DNA from: Pelobacter sp. UBA6093
Lineage (GTDB): Bacteria; Desulfobacterota; Desulfuromonadia; Desulfuromonadales; Syntrophotaleaceae
DNA length: 25,437 bases
Direction of reading: 5' to 3'
NCBI GenBank assembly: GCA_002435955.1
Contig: DIWZ01000006.1
Span: 91,565 to 117,001, forward strand
Both the position numbers and the translations under genes were made by a program. Of the stretch, positions 6,846-14,489 are shown one piece after another (the first letter of the stretch is position 1; each line of letters starts with the position of its first letter). The notes beneath the pieces are model-generated. The model had not been told where the DNA came from, did not search any database, and worked only from the letters and a program-made list of their open reading frames with translations.

Positions 6846-7112
6846 ATGACGCAAAAAACCAAACAAGTTGAACCGATTCTTCATCGTCAGAAATGTCCGG
6901 CTTGTGAATACTATACGGTATATCGGGCAATTCCAGCCGGAGACAAAGCTCTTGATAGCTGTACCCACTGTGGCCATCAGATGGCTATCGCGTGGCATCA
7001 TGAAATCAAGGCGGTTTTTAAAAATACCGAGAAGTTTTTAAAAAACCTGGAAGAAATGTGCCCGGAACTTAAAGAACTGAAAAATCCTGGCGATCATATC
7101 AAATTCGACTGA
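6846..7112 (+). CDS. small zinc-ribbon protein (paralogue 2)
   Basis: An 88-aa paralogue of the preceding protein. The pairs KCPAC (C17, C20) and CTHC (C39, C42) have the same CxxC-18-CxxC spacing, and the tail LKELKNPGDHIKFD matches LSQLKNRGDHVKL. The section between zinc site and tail is basic and helical in appearance (VFKNTEKFLKNLEEM). The start at 6846 has only a weak ribosome site, and no better in-frame start is visible. The perfect 12-bp palindrome GACCGATCGGTC lies just upstream at 6819-6830. The function is unknown. Confidence 0.72.
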   Translation: MTQKTKQVEPILHRQKCPACEYYTVYRAIPAGDKALDSCTHCGHQMAIAWHHEIKAVFKNTEKFLKNLEEMCPELKELKNPGDHIKFD

Positions 7113-7179
7113 ATATCTTTGCTATGCCACAATACGGCGCCGCATATTTCCAAAAATTGCTGAGACCATGGAGAACAGA

Positions 7180-7452
7180 GTGATAACAAAGCTGATTATA
7201 CCCGATGCCGCGGTGGCTGAAAAACACGGTCTGGAAAAGGTAACCGAACTGTTGTGCAATGAGGAATATTGTGCGACCTCCTTCGGGTACCCTGTTTTTC
7301 AACTGCCTAACGGAGATATCTTTGACGGTCCCACATTTCGTGAGTTGCGTGACGCTTGCGGGGCCACGCTGGAAACCGATTGCCTGGTAAAAGTCTGCCT
7401 GGGTCTCGGAATGCCTAAAACCGAACCGGGTCTTGTAGTCATAAATGCGTAA
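7180..7452 (+). CDS. small cysteine-containing protein of unknown function
   Basis: I do not recognise this family. It has 90 aa from a GTG at 7180, preceded by GGAG with 6-nt spacing. The upstream ATG at 7168 would add four residues but has no good ribosome site. It has five cysteines (LLC, YC, AC, DC, VC), not in CxxC pairs, and a conserved-looking centre, FGYPVFQLPNGDIFDGPTF. There is no signal peptide or membrane helix. Its coding-like composition and position in a run of co-directional small genes support it being real. Confidence 0.55.
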   Translation: MITKLIIPDAAVAEKHGLEKVTELLCNEEYCATSFGYPVFQLPNGDIFDGPTFRELRDACGATLETDCLVKVCLGLGMPKTEPGLVVINA

Positions 7453-7520
7453 TTGCTGGGAGGGCTGTGGAGTATCCGAGGGGGAAGTAGTTTGTAACCG
7501 TCGGAGAAAGGAGCCCGGTC

Positions 7521-7727
7521 ATGATGATACCTGTACAGTACAGAGACGGAACCTACGATCGAGTCAAAGACCTATACCTCGAACAACTCATCAGTGCAAA
7601 CAAAGTCGATGTTTTCTGGAGAACGTCAGGGCCTGTCGTCGTGGGGCGCGACCCTATCCGCGGGAAGCATAATTCCTCACTTCATCATGGTGTGGAACGT
7701 CGGACCCGTCCTCCGTATTCATCCTGA
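7521..7727 (+). CDS. GSU3473-like small conserved protein
   Basis: A 68-aa protein. The pattern IPVQYRDGTYDRVKDLYLEQLI...SGPVVVGRDPIRG...GVERR resembles a short family known from Geobacter and relatives (the GSU3473 type), whose members share a YxDGxY start, a VGxDPIRG block and a GxERR ending. That assignment is from memory of the pattern and is not verified. The start ATG at 7521 has AAAGGAG at 7507-7513. The reading frame at 7445-7672 on the same strand overlaps it and lacks these features. No molecular function is known to me. Confidence 0.6.
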   Translation: MMIPVQYRDGTYDRVKDLYLEQLISANKVDVFWRTSGPVVVGRDPIRGKHNSSLHHGVERRTRPPYSS

Positions 7728-7884
7728 CGGTGTTTTACTCTGATGTGCCGTGCTGAGTTGAATAATTCCGATCTCTGAAGCGGATGTTTGCTTCAGGGAA
7801 AGGGGTAATTTTACCTTGATAGTCCCTCAAGACATTCAGGCAACCCATCGTATTTCATTTCCATGCAGGCCCTTCACTTATTCC

Positions 7885-9006
7885 TCAGTTTTTTTGACGT
7901 AGCATCCATCCAGAGCCTTTCCAGATAAGAATCGTCATGATTGCGCTAAGATATCCATCTACGGCGTAATGCCAGCCAAGGTGCACGGATCCTATCTGCA
8001 CATGGATGGCAAACCCGGTAAATGCCCATCCCAGCCATCTGTTCATATTCCTGTAAAGCAGGGCCAACAACACCGCGATAGAAACATGCATGCTCGGCAT
8101 GGCTGAAATGCCGCCCAAAGGCATGAAATGGCCGGCTTGAAAGGCTTGCCACAAAGACGATTGGATACCTACCGCTTTGAGACCAGGGATACTTCGCAAA
8201 TAGTCGAAGAGTTCTGCGTAAGGACTCACCGTGGCCCCAGTAACCTCGGAAAAATAGCAAGGGCCAGCCGATGACAACACTATGGCCAGGATGTTGCCAA
8301 TCAGAATCCAGCAACAGGCCAAGGAAATAAAAAACTGCAACCGTAATCGCCTGTCACCATGGCACGCCATGTACAACAAGGAATAAACAAATATGGACCC
8401 CCATGCCAGATAACAAAAGTCGATGAAGAGTGTAATTATCGGGTATCCAACCAGGGGATGGAGAATTTCCCAGGGCGAATAATTGAAATGTAGAATTTTA
8501 TCGATCCGATACAGCCACGAGTCAAAAGAAAAATGATTGAATAATGGGATACTCTGTTTGATGCTACTATAGGAGCACATAAACAGGGGAATAATAGAAA
8601 AGATTATTATAAACCTTGTAATCGTTGCGGAACAAAGATAGTTTTTTCTTAATATAGACCATATTATAGGTATGCCAGAGAATCCTTGCTTGAAATTTTT
8701 TATAAGATAAATGACTGTTGTTCCAGACCATATTAAGAAAAAAAATGCGAATAAATACCCATAAAAAATAATATAATAAAAATCAAGGCTACCAGTTATT
8801 TTTACGCCAAGAAATTCACCAATTACAAATGTAGATAGATAATATAGTACACATATGTAGACAAGTGTATTGTTGTCACGGAATGAAGTTTTAAAATCAC
8901 TGTATAACGTTTGTGAAAACTTAGAAAATAATGCGATGGCAGAGTAAAATTCTCTTGCAGGGTAAGCAAGGTTGCCTTTAAGGATTTCTGCTATATAATT
9001 TTTCAT
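7885..9006 (-). CDS. PAP2-superfamily membrane phosphatase/phosphotransferase (Aur1-like)
   Basis: A 373-aa polytopic inner-membrane protein. The PAP2 catalytic motifs are near the C-terminus: SAMPSMHVS (301-309, His307) and HLGWHYAVDG (342-351, His346 and Asp350). This arrangement and the long N-terminal membrane region resemble the Aur1/inositol-phosphorylceramide-synthase-like PAP2 branch. Such enzymes hydrolyse or transfer phosphate headgroups on lipids, for example recycling polyprenyl phosphate or building phospholipids. The 5' half is strikingly AT-rich (17 of 60 G+C at 8701-8760) compared with the 3' half (29 of 60 at 8041-8100). It is divergent from the glycosyltransferase at 9164. 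Its substrate is not known. Confidence 0.8.
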   Translation of the reverse strand: MKNYIAEILKGNLAYPAREFYSAIALFSKFSQTLYSDFKTSFRDNNTLVYICVLYYLSTFVIGEFLGVKITGSLDFYYIIFYGYLFAFFFLIWSGTTVIYLIKNFKQGFSGIPIIWSILRKNYLCSATITRFIIIFSIIPLFMCSYSSIKQSIPLFNHFSFDSWLYRIDKILHFNYSPWEILHPLVGYPIITLFIDFCYLAWGSIFVYSLLYMACHGDRRLRLQFFISLACCWILIGNILAIVLSSAGPCYFSEVTGATVSPYAELFDYLRSIPGLKAVGIQSSLWQAFQAGHFMPLGGISAMPSMHVSIAVLLALLYRNMNRWLGWAFTGFAIHVQIGSVHLGWHYAVDGYLSAIMTILIWKGSGWMLRQKN

Positions 9007-9163
9007 AATGAAACGGCTACCTCGTCGTTTTCAACAAGCTTCAGAGATCTAGAAGAATTTAAAAAGACTCAATGTTAAAAATGATTAAAACTAAAATTGC
9101 AAAGGTGGCAACGCCTTAACTATAACGATCAACGGCAACTTTTCAAATATGGTGGGAGGGACA

Positions 9164-9943
9164 ATGACAATTCGACAAACAATGCTGTCCGTTGTGGTTC
9201 CGGCATATAATGAAGAACAACGTTTGCCGAAAAGCTTACAGGTGCTTTGGGATACCGTCGGCCGGTACTTTTCGACATTTGAGATCATCATTGTCGATGA
9301 CGGAAGTACCGATCGAACTGCGGACATCGTTATGTCCTTTAGCGAGCAGCGGCCTGGTGTTCGCCTGATTCGTTACCAAAAGAACCGAGGTAAAGGCTAC
9401 GCCGTTCGTACTGGCGTACTGGCTGCGGTGGGTGATCTGGTATTGTTCAGCGATGCCGATCTTTCGACTCCCGTTAGCGAGGTGGAAAAACTGTTGCGAG
9501 CTATGGAGGGGGGCGCCGATGTCGCCATTGGATCGAGAGCTGTCCGGGATACGGTTATCGTAAAGCGGCAACCTCTCTACCGGGTGTTGATGGGGAAAAC
9601 CTTCAATAAATTCGTGCAACTTCTTGCGACTCCCGGCATCTCCGATACCCAATGCGGGTTTAAGCTTTTTACCCAGTCGGCGGCATTGAGCCTTTTCAGC
9701 GATTGCCGTATCGACGGTTTCGGTTTTGATGTGGAGGTACTTTTCCTTGCCCGCAAGAGGGGGTTGACGATTCGTGAAATCGGCGTTCAGTGGCTTAATT
9801 CGCCCGAAAGCAAGGTGCATCCCATAGTCGATTCGGCCCGCATGTTAAGGGATCTGCTGGTTATCCGCCGTCATGCAATGATGGGTGATTACGGCTGTAT
9901 TTCATCGCGACGAACCAAAATCGAAGCCTCCGCATCTGAATAG
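9164..9943 (+). CDS. GT2 glycosyltransferase, dolichyl-phosphate beta-glucosyltransferase type
   Basis: A 259-aa GT-A fold enzyme that should transfer a sugar from a nucleotide donor to a polyprenyl phosphate. It has the start LSVVVPAYNEEQRLPKSL, the nucleotide site IIIVDDGSTD (41-50), KNRGKGYAVRTG, the metal-binding DAD (97-99) and the acceptor-side block DTQCGFKLF (161-169). This order matches eukaryotic ALG5 and its bacterial homologues. It lacks the C-terminal membrane anchor of GtrB/DPM types. The ATG at 9164 has GGGAGGG directly upstream and is preferred over 9149. Its last 18 codons overlap the 3' end of the convergent membrane-protein gene. Confidence 0.9.
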   Translation: MTIRQTMLSVVVPAYNEEQRLPKSLQVLWDTVGRYFSTFEIIIVDDGSTDRTADIVMSFSEQRPGVRLIRYQKNRGKGYAVRTGVLAAVGDLVLFSDADLSTPVSEVEKLLRAMEGGADVAIGSRAVRDTVIVKRQPLYRVLMGKTFNKFVQLLATPGISDTQCGFKLFTQSAALSLFSDCRIDGFGFDVEVLFLARKRGLTIREIGVQWLNSPESKVHPIVDSARMLRDLLVIRRHAMMGDYGCISSRRTKIEASASE

Positions 9944-11400
9944 GTTTCCTGCCAATCACCCGTTGCTTTCAGATACCTGACCAGAGCCGAATCGCCCGGG
10001 TAGAGAATCCAGTTGATGTCGTAACGGTTCAACAGTTCTTCCGCTTCACTCTTCAAAGAAACGATCTTTTGATAGTCTCCAAAGATCTCCTCGCCATACA
10101 TATCCGCGCGACCGTCAATGAATACCTTTTGTGGTGGTTCAAGCGCGTAGATCAGGTACCCTCCCCACGAATATTTATTGAACATGTTGCCTGAAGGGCG
10201 CGTCTCGCTCAGGTACTTTACCGCTTCAACCGGATGACTGGCGATAGGCAAGGGCAGGAATGTTTCCAGTACGGCCCTGGTGTCAGGCTGAGAAGAACCG
10301 GCGAGAAAAGACAACCCTAAAGCCACTATTATGGTAATGACGGGGCCGCTTACGGGCGAGGTGTGCACCTGTTGGCCCTCCGACATCTTGACAACGGGTT
10401 TTATCTGGCGCCAGGGCACCGTTTTAAGAGATCTGGCGAGATAGGGACAAAGAAAAACCGACGCCATGCTCATGTACCGCTGATGGGTCAATGCAGCGTT
10501 GAGAAAAAACAACACAAACAGCCGGTCGGTCCAGTTGGTGAGGGTGGATTTTAGAGACATGAGCAACAAGATAAGTAACAAAAAAAAGCGAAAAAGCCAT
10601 TCATCCTGAAGATTGGGTGGCAACCATTCAACAATCCCGCTGGAAAAAAGTCCACTGGTTACCTGAAAGGGGAAAAGATAAAGCTTGAAGCCAAACGGGT
10701 TGATGCCGGCAGCCAAAAGCGATAAACCGAAAAAAATAGCCGGCCGTTTAATTTGAAGGAAAAGGAAGCGAATCGGGGTTTGCCGATGTACAATTAATTC
10801 ATCCAGCAAGGCCCCGCCAATAACGAGCCCCTGTAGAGCCAGCCCAAGAATAAATCCACCATGCATATTGGCCCACAAGGCGGTCAACGGCGGCAGCAAC
10901 CAGAACCATCGTCCCTGTTTATGCAATATGTAAAGGGTGATGACGCCGAACAGCCACGAGAAAACATGCGGGCGGGCGAGCAGGTGTGTCATGGAAAAGG
11001 TAAGGGCAATGGAGACCGCGATGACGGCGTACCAGTCGCCTGCCACAGAGGATACGACGCGGAACAGGAGCCAGAAACTCAGAGCTGCGATTAAAAAGAA
11101 AAAAATGACTGTTCCGGAGAGGCCGGCATGTTGGTGAACCCAGGCCATGATGATTTCGGATAACCACTCATGGGCGGTCCAGGGTTTCCCGAAGGCTGTG
11201 TGGGAAAAGATATCCTGAGTCAGGATGGCACCCCTGGCCAGCATTTGTTTGCCGGCGGCAATGTGCCAAAGCGTGTCTCCATCCCCCAAGGCTTTGCCGC
11301 CATCAAACATCACCAGCAGAGCAAAGGTGATAAAACAATACAACCCTGCGATATCCGGCAAAATAGCGCTTTTGCCGAAGGAACGTGGCTCGTTGACCAT
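9889..11400 (-). CDS. polytopic GT-C-like membrane protein
   Basis: A 503-aa protein with roughly ten hydrophobic segments. The first loop carries the acidic motif DGDTLWH (40-46), followed by TAHEWLSE. Later come LLARPHVFSWLF and LWANMHGGF, and a soluble C-terminal part has FIDGRADMYG. The acidic first loop followed by many helices is the layout of GT-C glycosyltransferases that use lipid-linked sugars. I assign it to that class by layout only. It begins 17 bp after the tadD stop, so it probably belongs to the tad transcript. Its 3' end overlaps the convergent GT2 gene by 55 bp. Confidence 0.7.
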   Translation of the reverse strand: MVNEPRSFGKSAILPDIAGLYCFITFALLVMFDGGKALGDGDTLWHIAAGKQMLARGAILTQDIFSHTAFGKPWTAHEWLSEIIMAWVHQHAGLSGTVIFFFLIAALSFWLLFRVVSSVAGDWYAVIAVSIALTFSMTHLLARPHVFSWLFGVITLYILHKQGRWFWLLPPLTALWANMHGGFILGLALQGLVIGGALLDELIVHRQTPIRFLFLQIKRPAIFFGLSLLAAGINPFGFKLYLFPFQVTSGLFSSGIVEWLPPNLQDEWLFRFFLLLILLLMSLKSTLTNWTDRLFVLFFLNAALTHQRYMSMASVFLCPYLARSLKTVPWRQIKPVVKMSEGQQVHTSPVSGPVITIIVALGLSFLAGSSQPDTRAVLETFLPLPIASHPVEAVKYLSETRPSGNMFNKYSWGGYLIYALEPPQKVFIDGRADMYGEEIFGDYQKIVSLKSEAEELLNRYDINWILYPGDSALVRYLKATGDWQETYSDAEASILVRRDEIQP

Positions 11401-11417
11401 GCCGAATGACCCTTCTT

Positions 11418-12377
11418 TCAGTCGCGGGACTGGGTTCGCAGACTATTGAGCCGCTCAAGGTTTTGCTGCGCGCGCATATAAAAGACGGGATTCAGTTCGA
11501 GGGCCTTACGAAATGCTTTTTCGGCCTTGTCCCAGCTCCCCTGGGTCATGTAGAGGTAGCCTATATTGTTGTAAGCAGCAGGCTTTCCAAGCGTATTTTC
11601 AAATAGTTGCAAAGCGCGCACTTCCTCGTTGTTCAGCAGGAAGGCCGTAGCCAGGTTGTTTTTGGTCCGCATGTTGGCAGGGTCGATGGCCAACGCCTTG
11701 GAAAAAAACGGAATCGCTTCGCTGTAACGCCCCTGGAGCAGATAGTTGAAACCGAGATTGTTGAATCCGGTCTGTTGATCCGGTTGCAGGGCCAGAAATT
11801 TCTGGTGCAAAGGCTCCGCTTTAACAAGTTTGTCCTGGCCGATACTGTCATAGGTTATGGCCAGTTCGCTTATGATGACAGGGTTGTCGGGGTGACCGGC
11901 ATAAAGGCTCTCCATGAGGGTTTCTGCGGTTGGATAATCCCCTTGATTGCGCGCAATTCTGGCAAGACCAAGCTGGGCCACCATATTTTGCGGATCCTGT
12001 TCAAGAACCGTATTGAAAATCTCCCGTGCTCTGGAAGTACTCCCCCGAGCAAAAAAAACCTGCCCCATCCCTGCAAGGGGGGCTATCGCTTTCGGGTTCT
12101 TTTGAAGCGCAGCGGAGAAATGCAACCGGGCCAATTCCATATTACCCTGACTTAAATAAGTGTTGCCTTTTTCGGTCAATTCCTCCGGTGGAAGATTGGC
12201 AATTCTTGTCTTGAAAGAGTCATCCTGGTCTTTTTCGAGGACCGTAAGTTTGGAGATTCTCTGGTGATAAGGATCAACTGCCGGTGTACATGCAGAGATA
12301 AATACAACCATGGCCAATGCCCCCACGCTCCTTTTGAGAGAAGAGGGGGGGCAAATAGTAACGAAAGGCTTTTTCAA
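11418..12377 (-). CDS. tadD: TadD-like TPR lipoprotein
   Basis: A 319-aa predicted lipoprotein. The signal segment ends in ISAC (Cys30), and the rest is a string of tetratricopeptide repeats, for example GQVFFARGSTSRAREIFNTVL, NNLGFNYLLQGRYSEAIPFF and NNIGYLYMTQGSWDKAEKAF. TadD lipoproteins assist assembly of the Tad secretin and pilus. The start codon is TTG at 12377, with AAGGAG eight bases upstream. A 133-bp gap containing a half palindromic element separates it from tadC, and it is 17 bp from the following membrane-protein gene. Confidence 0.85.
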   Translation of the reverse strand: MKKPFVTICPPSSLKRSVGALAMVVFISACTPAVDPYHQRISKLTVLEKDQDDSFKTRIANLPPEELTEKGNTYLSQGNMELARLHFSAALQKNPKAIAPLAGMGQVFFARGSTSRAREIFNTVLEQDPQNMVAQLGLARIARNQGDYPTAETLMESLYAGHPDNPVIISELAITYDSIGQDKLVKAEPLHQKFLALQPDQQTGFNNLGFNYLLQGRYSEAIPFFSKALAIDPANMRTKNNLATAFLLNNEEVRALQLFENTLGKPAAYNNIGYLYMTQGSWDKAEKAFRKALELNPVFYMRAQQNLERLNSLRTQSRD

Positions 12378-12479
12378 TGGTATCTCTCCTTAACAATCCA
12401 ATGACATATGGATCCTGATGGATCTCATTCAAGATGGAATGATATCAAGTAATCCGAGTATCACTTCCAGGCGCTAGAA

Positions 12480-12505
12480 GGCTGTCGGATTATCCATGCG
12501 CCGGC
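12480..12505. repeat. half copy of dispersed palindromic element (left arm)
   Basis: The arm GGCTGTCGGATTATCC (12480-12495) runs directly into ATGCGCCGGC, matching the left half of the full element (1360-1384 region). The copy ends five bases before the tadC stop codon, in the tadC-tadD gap. Confidence 0.55.
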
Positions 12506-12510
12506 CGCGA

Positions 12511-13491
12511 TCAACCGCCCATTGCGGGAAACAAAACCCTTATGATTCTTATCACACCCGGGCCGACCAGAACAACGAAGATCGCGGGGAAGATGAAGAA
12601 CACAAGAGGGAATATAAGTTTAACCGTCGATTTAGCGGCTTTTTCCTCAGCGATCTGACGTCGTTTTATCCGCATGGCATCCGAATGTACGCGCAGGGCT
12701 TTGGCCAGACTTGTGCCGAAGCGGCTTGTTTGAATCAGGATGGTCATCAGGTTGTTGATTTCGGAAACACCGGTCCGCAGCGACATATTCTTGAAGCATT
12801 CATTGCGCGGTTTTCCTGCACGTATTTCGAGATTCGTAAGATGAAACTCATCACTCAGGTCTCGGCCTAACGGACGGATTTCCTCTCCCACCCGGCGAAA
12901 CGTCATATCCAGGCCAAGACCGGCTTCGACACAAACCACCATCAGGTCAAGCGCATCGGGCAGAGCACGCAGAATGCGACCCTGACGGGCTCTCATGGCG
13001 AATCCGAGTATGGTGTCGGGCAGACCGAAGCCGATGATGACCAGCAGCAGGCACAGCAAGATAACTTGCAGGGAAAAGGTAAAGAAAAAGCGTGAAACCA
13101 GATAGGAAAGAGGCAGTAACACGCCTAGCAGAACCCTGGCGGCGATGAAGTTGTAGTAGGCTGCGTTTGAGCGCCATCCGGCCTGAATGAGGCGTAACCG
13201 GATACTCTTGTTCATGGCCCCTGGTTTGGCGGCGGTTATATTGTCAAGTGGCTTGACAAAACGAGTGATAAAGCTGTTCCCGGCACCCTCTAGCAGTTTA
13301 GGTTTATTCTGCCCGGTTGTTTTCGAAGCAGGCAGCAGTTTTTCCAGCCGCTGTTCCTCTCGAGATTTACGGGTAATCACCAGATAGATGGCTAATACGA
13401 TAAAGGCGACCGTTAAAAAGGTCAAAATAAGCACGGCCCAATAACCGGCATTATCCAGCAATTGGTAATAAATATTCAATACAGAATTCAT
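12511..13491 (-). CDS. tadC: Tad pilus inner-membrane platform protein TadC
   Basis: A 326-aa inner-membrane protein of the T2SF (GspF) family. It has an N-terminal membrane helix, a cytoplasmic linker, a paired hydrophobic region around 115-155, the soluble T2SF domain (DALDLMVVCVEAGLGLDMTF..., ISEINN-type block) and a C-terminal helix pair (LIFPLVFFIFPAIFVVLVGP). With TadB it forms the platform on which TadA drives pilus assembly. It begins 11 bp after tadB. Confidence 0.92.
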   Translation of the reverse strand: MNSVLNIYYQLLDNAGYWAVLILTFLTVAFIVLAIYLVITRKSREEQRLEKLLPASKTTGQNKPKLLEGAGNSFITRFVKPLDNITAAKPGAMNKSIRLRLIQAGWRSNAAYYNFIAARVLLGVLLPLSYLVSRFFFTFSLQVILLCLLLVIIGFGLPDTILGFAMRARQGRILRALPDALDLMVVCVEAGLGLDMTFRRVGEEIRPLGRDLSDEFHLTNLEIRAGKPRNECFKNMSLRTGVSEINNLMTILIQTSRFGTSLAKALRVHSDAMRIKRRQIAEEKAAKSTVKLIFPLVFFIFPAIFVVLVGPGVIRIIRVLFPAMGG

Positions 13492-13502
13492 AAAGCGCCT
13501 CC

Positions 13503-14480
13503 TTACAGCTCGATGGTGACGATCTTTTTGATAACGAAGGCACCCAAAATCTGGAGCATGATGGCTCCGGCCAGCATGTATTGCCCGATTTCATCGGTCC
13601 AGAGAAGAGTCAGGTAGCTGTGGTTGATAAAGAATATGTAGGCAAACAAAGCGATTGGCAACCCTATCAACACCATGGCGGACAAGCGTCCCTCAGCGGT
13701 CAAGGCCTTAACCTGGCGTTTGAACTGGATACGTTCGCGGATCAGACGGCTGATGTTATCGAGGATTTCAGCCACATTGCCACCTGTTTCACGCTGAATG
13801 ATAATCGAGATGGCAAAGAATCGGAGGTCGGTACTGGGAACGCGTTCGCAAAGGTTTTCAAACGCCTCTTCAAATGTCAGGCCCAGATTGATTTCATCTA
13901 CCGCTGCTCCGAACTCCAGGCTGATGGGAGCTTCCATTTCGCTGGAGACCATTTCCAGCCCAGAGGTCATGGCATGGCCGGACCGCAGTGCCCGCGCTAA
14001 AAGATCCAGCGCTTCGGGGAGCTGATCCTGAAACTTGTTGAGATAGGCTTTCTCAGCGATGATCAGATAGCCGTAGGGCAAACAAGCTACCAATACGGCA
14101 ATCATAATTGTCAGTAAAATAAACGGGGAAAATTTCAATCCCAGCAACAGGGCGATAAGGCCCAAAGATAGACTCAAAAGGATGAAAATGCTTGCCGTAA
14201 AGGGCAGGTTGGATTTGAGAAGCATGCGATCCAGCTTACTTACCCGGGGCATTTTCAGAGCGAGTTTTTGCATCGCCCCTGCGTCTTTCAATACCTTGTC
14301 TCGATAATTGAGCAACTTGTCTCGACCGTGTTTGCCACCGGCGGAAATATACAACAGACGTTTTTTTATCGCCTGTTTCTCGACAAAACGGCTTTCCGAC
14401 CACGCCATGAATAGTAGCGCGACCAGTGAAGCAACGAAAAGGAAGACTGTGATCATGATGAGTGTGTCGAGAAGATCCAT
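13503..14480 (-). CDS. tadB: Tad pilus inner-membrane platform protein TadB
   Basis: A 325-aa T2SF-family inner-membrane protein. It has an N-terminal helix, a central hydrophobic pair (FILLSLSLGLIALLLG, ILLTIMIAVLVACLPYG) and the T2SF domain with LPEALDLLARALRSGHAMTSGLEMV and the ETGGNVAEILDNIS block conserved in GspF/TadB proteins. Helices follow at the C-terminus. It is the partner of TadC and starts 9 bp after the tadA stop, as in most tad operons. Confidence 0.93.
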   Translation of the reverse strand: MDLLDTLIMITVFLFVASLVALLFMAWSESRFVEKQAIKKRLLYISAGGKHGRDKLLNYRDKVLKDAGAMQKLALKMPRVSKLDRMLLKSNLPFTASIFILLSLSLGLIALLLGLKFSPFILLTIMIAVLVACLPYGYLIIAEKAYLNKFQDQLPEALDLLARALRSGHAMTSGLEMVSSEMEAPISLEFGAAVDEINLGLTFEEAFENLCERVPSTDLRFFAISIIIQRETGGNVAEILDNISRLIRERIQFKRQVKALTAEGRLSAMVLIGLPIALFAYIFFINHSYLTLLWTDEIGQYMLAGAIMLQILGAFVIKKIVTIEL

Positions 14481-14489
14481 GCTGCCTCC

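Noticed and set aside
7445..7672. 75-aa plus-strand frame overlapping the GSU3473-like gene
   Set aside because: It lacks a ribosome site and has low-complexity Arg/Cys content, whereas the 7521 frame has both a ribosome site and family-like motifs.
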